Below, piece by piece: positions 1-6,099 of a stretch of 10,253 bases of DNA. The DNA lies in NCBI GenBank assembly GCA_949297565.1, contig CASFUI010000337.1, positions 1 through 10,253 of the forward strand, given 5' to 3'. Within the stretch, counting starts at the first letter, position 1. The number at the start of each line of letters is the position of its first letter. A program made the translations under genes and the position numbers. A model generated the notes under the pieces. That model was not told where the DNA came from and did not search any database. It worked only from the letters and a program-made list of their open reading frames with translations. The DNA comes from an uncultured Eubacteriales bacterium. GTDB lineage: Bacteria; Bacillota; Clostridia; Lachnospirales; Lachnospiraceae.

Positions 1-141
1 GAACAGACTTGTTTCTGCCGTAATATAAGCATCACTCGAACATTCTGCTTTTTCAAAGGAATGTATAAAAGGGCAGAGACGGCGGAGAAATCACCCGTGC
101 GGTAAATTATAAATGTATACATGGGAAAAGAAGGTTTTTAT
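1..141. other. Leader region without a supported gene
   Basis: I see no convincing coding region, RNA or clean promoter here. A TATAAA at 64-69 and another at 108-113 could be -10 elements, but neither has a good -35 at 16-18 bp. On the minus strand one frame stays open across about 1-85 and reads like ordinary protein, but it has no ATG, GTG or TTG start after its upstream stop. The stretch may be the tail of something that begins outside the window, or the edge of a repeat. Confidence 0.4.
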
Positions 142-1977
142 ATGAAGGTAAATGAATTGTTTTGTAAAGAGTGCGTGGAACAGATTATAGTTCCAGACGT
201 TGTGAGGGTGGATTTACTGAGCATTATTGAAGAAAAATTAAAAAAAGCGGGGTTCTATTACAGAATAGCCTACCGCGTCAAGACGGCGGACTCAACTGTA
301 AATAAGCTGCAGTACAAAGATTACAGGCGTCCGGGCACTGAAAATGAAGATAAAAAAATGCAGGATTTAATAGGTATAAGAATAATGCTGTATTTTGTTG
401 ACGATGTTTCCATATGCAGAAGTCTGCTTGACACTCTGTTTGCCGAGCCCGGAGTGTGGGAGACAACTGAAAATAATGAGTATGAATTCAAGGCGATGAA
501 GGTAAACGGAATATTCAGGCTTCCGGGTTATCTGGCTAAAACTATTGTCAATCCTGTGCTGTCGGACTACATAGACGATACGTTTGAAGTTCAGGTCAGA
601 ACAAACTCATTTGAGGGCTGGCATGAAATTGAGCATGATTTAAGATACAAGGGCTCTGCGTTCGGAGAGGGCAACGAGGCGCTGGCTAGAAAAATGAACA
701 GTATACTTGCAACTCTTGAGCTGTGTGATGATTCGGTTGTAAAGCTCCTTGAAGATTTGGGACATCAGCATTATAAGGACCATAAGTGGAGCGATATGAT
801 AAGGTGTCATTACAGACTGAAGCTTAACAACGAGCTCATGCATCCGGAGCTTTGCAGGATTTTTGATGAAGATACCGAGTTGGCTAAGAAGTTTTTTAAA
901 TTTGACCGTCGTCTTGCCATAACTAAGCTGTGGAATAACACATTTGACAAAAATCCAGAGCTCTGCATTAATTATATCGTAAAAATTGTAAATCAGCTTG
1001 GACCAAATGATGAGCGCATTAATAAAGTATTTGAGAAGATTGAAAGCGAGGCGGGAACGGAGGAAAACTTCAGCAAAAGAAAGAAATTCGAGCCGTTTAA
1101 AAAATTTGGAAATTATAAGGTATTTCAGGCGGACACATTTCTTGAAACAACTAATCTTACGCCGCGGGAGGCTTTTAAAAAGGCAGCGGGCTATATTTAT
1201 GCGTGGATACACTCAAGATACAGCGAGGCTTTTAATGATTTGCCGGAGACCGTGGCAGATTATCATAAAACCATGCCGGGTTACATGGTCGAGGTGCATT
1301 ATGATGAGGAAGATTTATTTTTTGAGCAATGCTCTACACACATAGACTCTAAGATTGCAAGCAGAATATGGATTTCCAGGGCTTCTCTGAAAAAAGCAGG
1401 CGACAGGATAGAGTTTAAGGTCAGCAATGAGTATGCAGAACCGAAAGAGAGATACCGGGACAATGAGAACGTGCTGTTTTCAAGACCTAATTTTTACGGA
1501 GAAATTGCTGACAATGTCGGAATTTGTGATGTTGTCCGCATGAGGGAAAATGTTAAGCATGTAAATACGGAAAATTATGAAGAGATGAAAAATCTCATAG
1601 AAAATCATAGCAGAAGGTTTCCTGTTATAGTATTTATGGCAAATGATAATGTGTGGATTGATAAATTTGACGTCAACTATTTTGCGTATCTTGTCGGATA
1701 TTATGCTCACATTAAGATGATAGAAGATGAGGAGTGCAAGCGTCGTTTTGCGAAAGAATACGGGCTTGATGAACATAGATATGATGATTCTATAACTGTT
1801 TTTTACAGTGATGCTGAGCCTAAGACCAGCTACAAATCCGATATACTCGAGACAACATTTGAGGTTATCAAGCTGGAACAGAAAAAGTACTGGAATGAAA
1901 ACGGCTGCCGCGCGTACAGACGCCAGCTTGTCGCTGAAATAAGAGAGAAAAACATTGAAAACACACAGTCAAAATGA
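142..1977 (+). CDS. RelA/SpoT-domain protein with a long unrecognised C-terminal region
   Basis: The N-terminal ~200 residues match the RelA/SpoT nucleotidyltransferase fold, which transfers pyrophosphate from ATP to GDP/GTP (or to tRNA in toxic small synthetases). Visible motifs (611-residue numbering) are YRVKT at 44-48 with K55, DLIGIRIM at 75-82 whose Asp75 fits the metal ligand, FEVQVRT at 148-154 with Glu149, and a WHEIEHDLRYK helix at 160-170. The usual G-loop motif (GYxSxH), whose Tyr stacks on the acceptor base, is not recognisable; NGIFRLPGYLA occupies that place. Residues about 200-310 look helical. I do not recognise 330-611; it holds a conserved-looking core around RRFPVIVFMAND (491-502). 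No HD hydrolase, TGS or ACT domain is present, so this is not a standard Rel. I chose the ATG at 142 over the one at 121 because AAAAGAAGG (126-133 region) lies 8 nt upstream, while 121 has no ribosome site. Domain call fairly sure; activity uncertain. Confidence 0.8.
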   Translation: MKVNELFCKECVEQIIVPDVVRVDLLSIIEEKLKKAGFYYRIAYRVKTADSTVNKLQYKDYRRPGTENEDKKMQDLIGIRIMLYFVDDVSICRSLLDTLFAEPGVWETTENNEYEFKAMKVNGIFRLPGYLAKTIVNPVLSDYIDDTFEVQVRTNSFEGWHEIEHDLRYKGSAFGEGNEALARKMNSILATLELCDDSVVKLLEDLGHQHYKDHKWSDMIRCHYRLKLNNELMHPELCRIFDEDTELAKKFFKFDRRLAITKLWNNTFDKNPELCINYIVKIVNQLGPNDERINKVFEKIESEAGTEENFSKRKKFEPFKKFGNYKVFQADTFLETTNLTPREAFKKAAGYIYAWIHSRYSEAFNDLPETVADYHKTMPGYMVEVHYDEEDLFFEQCSTHIDSKIASRIWISRASLKKAGDRIEFKVSNEYAEPKERYRDNENVLFSRPNFYGEIADNVGICDVVRMRENVKHVNTENYEEMKNLIENHSRRFPVIVFMANDNVWIDKFDVNYFAYLVGYYAHIKMIEDEECKRRFAKEYGLDEHRYDDSITVFYSDAEPKTSYKSDILETTFEVIKLEQKKYWNENGCRAYRRQLVAEIREKNIENTQSK

Positions 1978-1983
1978 TATAAT
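1955..1983 (+). promoter_or_regulatory. Sigma-A promoter for gltX
   Basis: TTGAAA (1955-1960), a 17-bp spacer and a perfect TATAAT (1978-1983) lie across the stop codon of the preceding gene. Predicted start is near 1990, giving a leader of about 38 nt with GGGAGG (2016-2021) 6 nt before the gltX ATG. The leader shows no T-box or long structure, so gltX appears to be transcribed independently and constitutively. Confidence 0.8.
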
Positions 1984-2027
1984 ACACAAGTTTTGTACGT
2001 GATTAAAATTTCTACGGGAGGCTAAAT

Positions 2028-3692
2028 ATGGATTACAATAAATTGGCACAAATGCTTTTTCCGGATGTTGAACATACCCCGGAGTATTACGAGGAGAAGT
2101 TTCCATACAGAAAACTGCCTGCTAAAGCGCAGGTGACGCGTATGGCTCCAAGCCCTACGGGCTTTATTCATCTCGGCAATCTTTACAGCGCGCTTGCTGA
2201 CGAGCGCATTGCGCACAGACACGGCGGAGTTTTTTATCTGAGAATAGAGGATACGGATGAAAAGCGCAAGGTTGACGGAGCTGTTGAGCTTATAATTGAT
2301 ACGCTCAGATATTTTGACATTGAATTTGACGAGGGGGCAGGCTTTCCGGATGACGCTCCTCAGAATATATACGGACCTTATTTTCAGCGGCAGCGCGTGG
2401 AAATATATCACGCATATGCAAAAAATCTTGTAGAGAGAGGTCTTGCATATCCGTGCTTCTGCACTGAGGAGGAGCTTGAGGCAGTCAGACAGAAGCAGGA
2501 GGCCGACAAGGTGCTTACGGGAAATTACGGAGAATATGCTGTGTGTCGGAATTTGTCGCTTGAGGAGATTGAAAAGAATTTAGCCGAGGGCAAGCCGTAT
2601 GTTCTGCGTCTTCGCTCTCAGGGCAGCCCTGACAGGGAAATTATATTTAAAGACAGTATTAAGGGAGATGTTAAGTTGCCTGAGAATATTCATGATATTG
2701 TGCTTCTGAAGCGGGACGGAATTCCGACTTACCACTTCGCGCACGCTATTGACGACCATTTAATGCGCACAACAGTTGTAGTCAGAGGAGGCGAATGGCT
2801 TGCCTCAGCACCTATTCATTATGAACTCTTTCATGTGCTTGGTTTCAAGATGCCGGAATACGCGCACACGGCACATTTGATGAAGTTTGACGAGGAAACA
2901 GGAGGAAAGAGAAAGCTTTCCAAGAGAAAGGACCCTGAGCTTTCACTCGATTATTACAGACAGGACGGTTATCATCCGTATTGTATGAAGGTATATCTAA
3001 TGACGCTTCTCAATTCTAATTTTGAAGAGTGGCATGAGCAGTTTCCTGACAAGGATATTAACGAATTTCCGTTTTCGATTGATAAAATGAGCCAGTCAGG
3101 CGCCCTTTTTGATAAGGATAAGCTTCACAATATCTGTAAAAATGAGCTTTCAAAGCTTTCAGAGGAAGAGCTTTTTAATTTTCTTTATACATGGGCGAAT
3201 GAAAACGCGCCTGAAAAGAAGGATATTTGGTTTGCGGACCGTGAGAAGCTGCTTGCTATTTTAAGACTATATATGGGCGTCGGAATGAAGCGCAGAAGAA
3301 AAGATTTCATGTACGCAAAGCAGATATTTGAGATGATTTCTTATTTCTTCGACGATGAGGAGAGTTCTCAGGAAAAGGACGCTTTCAGGCTGGACAGCGA
3401 AGAGGTCAGAAAAATACTTTCGGATTATCTGTCTGAGTATGACCACAGCGACGACAATTCTGCCTGGTTTAACAAGTTAAAGGCAATCGCTGACAGGCAT
3501 GGTTATGCTTCTGATATGAAGGCATACAAGGCGGCTCCTGACAATTATAAGGGAAATGTATCTGATGTGGCAGAGGTGGTGAGAATAGCTGTCACAGGAC
3601 GCGCCAACACGCCTGATTTGTGGTCAATCATTCATATCATGGGAGAAGAGCAGATGAGGCAGAGAATCGAGAGTGCTGTGAGTCAGAATTAA
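2028..3692 (+). CDS. gltX: Glutamyl-tRNA synthetase with N-terminal extension
   Basis: Class I glutamate-tRNA ligase that charges tRNA-Glu (possibly also tRNA-Gln, if non-discriminating) in the cytoplasm. The Rossmann core starts at VTRMAPSPTG (36-45). The HIGH-type motif is HLGN at 48-51, RIEDTD follows at 72-77, and the KMSKS-type loop is KLSKR at 296-300. DDHL (242-245) and RGGEW (253-257) fit the tRNA acceptor and active-site region. A CFC pair (C143, C145) with C173 resembles the zinc-binding connective domain. At 554 residues it is longer than the usual 470-490. About 35 extra residues precede the catalytic core, and the C-terminal anticodon-binding part (about 340-554) is helical. Start fixed by a strong ribosome site. 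It has its own promoter and terminator, so it is monocistronic. Whether the enzyme also mischarges tRNA-Gln cannot be judged from this window, as no gatCAB is present. Confidence 0.95.
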   Translation: MDYNKLAQMLFPDVEHTPEYYEEKFPYRKLPAKAQVTRMAPSPTGFIHLGNLYSALADERIAHRHGGVFYLRIEDTDEKRKVDGAVELIIDTLRYFDIEFDEGAGFPDDAPQNIYGPYFQRQRVEIYHAYAKNLVERGLAYPCFCTEEELEAVRQKQEADKVLTGNYGEYAVCRNLSLEEIEKNLAEGKPYVLRLRSQGSPDREIIFKDSIKGDVKLPENIHDIVLLKRDGIPTYHFAHAIDDHLMRTTVVVRGGEWLASAPIHYELFHVLGFKMPEYAHTAHLMKFDEETGGKRKLSKRKDPELSLDYYRQDGYHPYCMKVYLMTLLNSNFEEWHEQFPDKDINEFPFSIDKMSQSGALFDKDKLHNICKNELSKLSEEELFNFLYTWANENAPEKKDIWFADREKLLAILRLYMGVGMKRRRKDFMYAKQIFEMISYFFDDEESSQEKDAFRLDSEEVRKILSDYLSEYDHSDDNSAWFNKLKAIADRHGYASDMKAYKAAPDNYKGNVSDVAEVVRIAVTGRANTPDLWSIIHIMGEEQMRQRIESAVSQN

Positions 3693-3710
3693 AACATGAT
3701 TAAATAGATT

Positions 3711-3748
3711 TCGGCATGGCTGCAATACGGCGGCTGTGCCGATTTTTT
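3711..3748 (+). terminator. Intrinsic terminator of gltX
   Basis: A 13-bp stem (3711-3723 with 3730-3742, including three G-U pairs) with a 6-nt loop is followed directly by six T residues (3743-3748). It begins 18 bp after the gltX stop codon. Confidence 0.9.
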
Positions 3749-3831
3749 AACGTGAAAAATTAAATTAATTACCTTTCCGCGATTATGCGGGGAATTTTTA
3801 TTCTGTAGGAAGTTCAGGGAACTTTCCTAAT
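3749..3831. other. Short intergenic hairpins between gltX and the small RNA
   Basis: Two weaker inverted repeats lie here. CCGC/GCGG (3777-3780 with 3787-3790), extended by G-U pairs, precedes a T5 run. A second pairs 3806-3815 with 3819-3829 (TAGGAAGTTC against GAACTTTCCTA, one bulged T). They may be back-up terminators for gltX or boundary structures. No coding region is seen. Confidence 0.4.
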
Positions 3832-3858
3832 AAAATAAAAAAAGCGCCTTGCGGCGCT
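3832..3858 (-). terminator. Intrinsic terminator of the minus-strand small RNA
   Basis: Read on the minus strand: AGCGCC, a GCAA tetraloop (GNRA type), GGCGCT, then six T, one A and four T (3842-3832). This is a textbook rho-independent terminator. No protein-coding gene on this strand ends nearby, which is why I place an RNA gene upstream. Confidence 0.9.
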
Positions 3859-4062
3859 ATAAATTCTTACTCAAACCTAAAGTTGACTGTAAGATAACCT
3901 TTCATTAGGAGATATAGCCTGCAACCACCTTTTATAAGAGGGGGGATGTGTAGGTGGCTGCCGCTATATATCAAAAATGAGAGGTTGTCATAATTATTGT
4001 TGCAGGTGGAGCAACATAATAATGAGGCGTAATATATATCAACGTGTGAAATATATTACGTT
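3837..4062 (-). ncRNA. Structured small RNA of about 225 nt, not assigned to a known family
   Basis: A complete transcription unit without a plausible ORF: near-consensus promoter (4097-4069), predicted 5' end at about 4062 and intrinsic terminator at 3858-3832. In 5' to 3' order the RNA can form four hairpins before the terminator. Hairpin 1 is 10 bp at the 5' end (4060-4051 with 4037-4028). Hairpin 2 is 4023-4018 plus 4015-4011 with 4003-3993, loop UCCACCU. Hairpin 3 is a long interrupted rod (3989-3972 with 3911-3893, tipped by a 10-bp stem 3961-3952 with 3930-3921) carrying a 21-nt loop with CCCCCCUCUU. Hairpin 4 is 3893-3889 with 3870-3866 plus an inner 4-bp stem. Both C-rich loops resemble anti-Shine-Dalgarno sequence, as in known C-rich-loop sRNAs of Firmicutes, so base-pairing with mRNA leaders is a reasonable inference. 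I considered 6S RNA, but the multi-hairpin layout does not fit well. Gene call fairly sure; role inferred. Confidence 0.75.
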
Positions 4063-4068
4063 ATTAAC

Positions 4069-4097
4069 TTTATACCACTATGCAAATAATATGTCAA
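4069..4097 (-). promoter_or_regulatory. Promoter of the small RNA
   Basis: On the minus strand: TTGACA (4097-4092, perfect -35), a 17-bp spacer and TATAAA (4074-4069, 5 of 6). Predicted start is A at 4062 or 4061, immediately before the 5' hairpin. It is among the best promoters in the window and has no ribosome site or start codon sensibly placed after it. Confidence 0.85.
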
Positions 4098-4239
4098 CAG
4101 ATTTTTTGTCTTATTTTGCAAAAAAATGAAGAATTTTCTGTAGTGTATTTTGTGATGGCTGATAAACCCAGTATTTTCAAGGGCTGTAGGATTTTGTGAC
4201 ATAAAAGTAAATTTTATATTTTTGTGATTTGATATAAAA
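4098..4239. other. AT-rich spacer with three TTTTGTGA direct repeats
   Basis: This stretch lies between the end of the GntR-type gene and the small-RNA promoter. TTTTGTGA recurs at 4148-4155, 4192-4199 and 4220-4227. A weak 5-bp stem (4165-4190 area) followed by only three T on the minus strand is a poor terminator for the regulator, so some read-through into the small RNA is possible. No gene is seen. Confidence 0.35.
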
Positions 4240-4929
4240 TTAAAGTAAAATCTTTTTAAAGTAAGAAGGAAATTTTTTCTTAAATACTTCTTTGTGCTCT
4301 ATATATCTTGCAGTGTGCTGCGCCGAGATGATATATGCTTTCTCAGAGTCGTGAGCTTCAAAAGCATTTACCATTTCTCTGTGGTCTTGTATAAGCTTAT
4401 CAGTATCTACAGATGAAAACATCATTATGACAACTCTGTCGAACTGATAGGCGTTTTCGTGAATAATCTTATGCCAGAACTGTTTGCCGCAGGCATGATA
4501 TATATATTTATGAAAATCCTTATCACATTGCTGCATTTTAGAAATACTGCTGTTTTTAATATGATACTCCCACATCGCGATATTTTCACGCAGATGGGCT
4601 ATATGTTCCGCATTCAGGCGCTGACAGGCAAGAGCTGTTATTTTTTGTTCCATAAGCTCACGCAGTGAAAGAAACTCGTTGATTGAATCAGTATCTATGA
4701 GAGATACAAAAGTTCCCTGTTTTGGATAAATATCAATCATATTCTGCTGGTTTAATTCAAGAATTGCTTCGCGTATAGGCGTTCTGCTTATTCCGTAAAG
4801 CGTACACAATTCAGCTTCATTAATTTTGTCACCTGGTTTGATATTAAGGTTGATTATATTGTATAAAAGCATTCTTCTGGCATATTTTTTGGCATTTTCT
4901 CCAGGCAACTGTTCAAATACTTCCATCAT
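4240..4929 (-). CDS. GntR-family transcriptional regulator, FCD (FadR-like) subfamily
   Basis: DNA-binding regulator of 229 residues, normal for the FCD group. The N-terminal winged helix-turn-helix spans about 15-78, with the recognition helix ISRTPIREAILEL at 47-59 and the wing KQGTFVS at 70-76. The C-terminal ligand-binding FCD domain (about 88-210) keeps the metal-site pattern: Asp136 and His140 in DKDFH, His183 in DHREM and His205 in QHTARY. FCD regulators typically bind small organic acids; the effector here cannot be told. The ATG at 4929 is chosen because AGAGGA (4942-4937) lies 7 nt upstream; a second ATG follows immediately at 4926. It is divergent from the PPase-Nudix/ProX operon, so autoregulation and control of that operon are likely, but this is inferred only from arrangement and the repeats at 5041-5074. 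Confidence 0.92.
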   Translation of the reverse strand: MMEVFEQLPGENAKKYARRMLLYNIINLNIKPGDKINEAELCTLYGISRTPIREAILELNQQNMIDIYPKQGTFVSLIDTDSINEFLSLRELMEQKITALACQRLNAEHIAHLRENIAMWEYHIKNSSISKMQQCDKDFHKYIYHACGKQFWHKIIHENAYQFDRVVIMMFSSVDTDKLIQDHREMVNAFEAHDSEKAYIISAQHTARYIEHKEVFKKKFPSYFKKILL

Positions 4930-4960
4930 ATGTAAGTCCTCTTAAAGTTTTATGAATTAT

Positions 4961-4989
4961 ATTTTAAGCCTAAAAATTTGTCTTTGCAA
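4961..4989 (-). promoter_or_regulatory. Likely promoter of the GntR-type regulator
   Basis: On the minus strand: TTGCAA (4989-4984, 4 of 6), a 17-bp spacer and TAAAAT (4966-4961, 5 of 6). Predicted start is near 4954, about 25 nt before the ATG. The -35 is weak, which would suit an autoregulated gene. Confidence 0.55.
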
Positions 4990-5040
4990 TAAAATATGTG
5001 CAAAAAATCAGTATTAATCAGCTTATATTTACAAAATTCA

Positions 5041-5074
5041 GTTGATTGTATATTTTTAAAAGTTGATTGTATAT
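5041..5074. promoter_or_regulatory. Tandem 13-bp repeat, candidate operator
   Basis: GTTGATTGTATAT occurs perfectly at 5041-5053 and again at 5062-5074, 21 bp apart (two helical turns). FCD-type GntR regulators often recognise TTGTATAC-like half-sites; ATTGTATA here is similar, but in direct rather than inverted orientation. The second copy also contains TTGATT (5063-5068), which could act as a -35 with TAAAAT at 5085-5090 (16-bp spacer). Repeat is seen; operator role is inferred. Confidence 0.5.
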
Positions 5075-5129
5075 AAAACATATATAAAATATTTTATGTG
5101 AATTTTACATTAAAATGGTATGAAATGAA

Positions 5130-5158
5130 GTGACATTTTTTGAAATGTGCTGTAAAAT
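5130..5158 (+). promoter_or_regulatory. Likely promoter of the PPase-Nudix/ProX operon
   Basis: GTGACA (5130-5135, 5 of 6), a 17-bp spacer and TAAAAT (5153-5158, 5 of 6). Predicted start is near 5165, giving a leader of about 80 nt. It lies 56 bp downstream of the tandem repeat, so a regulator bound there would sit upstream of this promoter. Confidence 0.6.
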
Positions 5159-5247
5159 TATATCTGTGACAGGTGCAAACAGGCCTGTTGAATTAATAAT
5201 AAAGAAAAATTAAATTTACAAAAAGGAAGGCAGCATAGAAACTAAAA

Positions 5248-6099
5248 GTGGAAGATGAATTGTATAATGTTATTATTGACAGACCTGTCGGAAGTTCTCA
5301 TCCCGATTATCCGTCAATGATTTATCCTGTCAATTACGGTTATATTGAGGGAATAATGGCTCCTGACGGAGAGGAACAGGATGCCTATGTGTTAGGCGTA
5401 GACACGCCTCTTGACAGCTTTACGGGAAAGAGGATTGCTGTTATTCACAGAAAAGATGATATTGAGGAAAAATGGGTCATCGCTCCCGAAAATATTCCCT
5501 ACAATAAACAGCAGATTGAGGAAATGGTTTATTTTCAGGAGCAGTATTATGACAGCTATGTTGAAATGCTCAATGAAGAGATGTGGGACGCCTATGACCG
5601 CAATGAAAATAAGCTGGGTTACCAGATACCGAGGAGTATGGCAAAATCACTGAATAAGGGAGTATACCACATAGCCGTTGTTGTTTATGTGCGCAGGGAG
5701 GACGGCTGTATTCTTACAACACAGCGTTCAAGAAACAAGACTAATCCGCTGAAATGGGAAGTTACCGGAGGCTCTATTTTAACGGGAGAAACGCCGCTTC
5801 AGGGCGCTGTGCGTGAGCTTGAAGAGGAGACAGGTATTTGCAGGACCACTCTTGAATTAAAGGAAATATATCACTGTGTTGACGATGTGAGACACTGTAT
5901 TTATCACGGTTATTTGACAGATGTTGACAATGACACGGAGGTACATCTTCAGGTAGGCGAGACTATGGATTATGAATTCCTTACATATGAAGAATTTAAG
6001 AAACTTGTATATTCTGAAAGATTTGTAAAATCGGAGCAGGGACGTTTTTTAGAATATGAGAATTTAATTGATAATGAACTTAAAAACAGGAGAGAATAA
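5248..6099 (+). CDS. PPase-like domain fused to a Nudix hydrolase
   Basis: Two domains that both act on diphosphate bonds. Residues 1-108 resemble small clostridial inorganic-diphosphatase-like proteins: DRPVGSSHP at 11-19, YPVNYGYIEG at 26-35 and DGEEQD at 40-45. The last is a variant of the family I metal motif DxDxxD with the middle Asp changed to Glu. Residues 112-283 resemble Nudix proteins of the isopentenyl-diphosphate-isomerase-like type (WDAYDRN at 113-119, GVYH at 138-141). The Nudix box at 175-197 fits GX5EX7REUXEEXGU exactly, with catalytic residues Arg189, Glu190, Glu193 and Glu194. The substrate is unknown; a nucleoside-diphosphate derivative is typical. The only in-frame start after an upstream stop is GTG at 5248, yet the best ribosome site (AAGGAAGG, 5223-5230) is 17 nt away; TTG at 5260 with GGAAG 5 nt upstream is an alternative. 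First gene of an operon with the ProX-like gene. Confidence 0.85.
   Translation: MEDELYNVIIDRPVGSSHPDYPSMIYPVNYGYIEGIMAPDGEEQDAYVLGVDTPLDSFTGKRIAVIHRKDDIEEKWVIAPENIPYNKQQIEEMVYFQEQYYDSYVEMLNEEMWDAYDRNENKLGYQIPRSMAKSLNKGVYHIAVVVYVRREDGCILTTQRSRNKTNPLKWEVTGGSILTGETPLQGAVRELEEETGICRTTLELKEIYHCVDDVRHCIYHGYLTDVDNDTEVHLQVGETMDYEFLTYEEFKKLVYSERFVKSEQGRFLEYENLIDNELKNRRE

Noticed and set aside
640..1212. 190-codon minus-strand open frame inside the RelA/SpoT-like gene
   Set aside because: Antisense to a strongly supported gene, no ribosome site, and low-complexity translation rich in Leu, Ile and Lys as expected of a shadow frame.
1984..2027. T-box leader for gltX
   Set aside because: The leader after the strong promoter is under 45 nt and has no T-box sequence or antiterminator.
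2022..2411. 129-codon minus-strand open frame within gltX
   Set aside because: Fully antisense to the conserved GluRS catalytic core.
3859..4060. Plus-strand transcription of the structured region
   Set aside because: No promoter with acceptable spacing precedes it on the plus strand, and the hairpin at its far end lacks a T-run; the minus strand has both signals.
3837..4062. 6S RNA, SRP RNA, tmRNA or riboswitch as the identity of the small RNA
   Set aside because: It does not fold as one long rod with a central bubble (6S), lacks the SRP apical motif and the tmRNA tRNA-like ends, and no coding gene follows on its strand for a riboswitch. 6S is not fully excluded without a covariance search.
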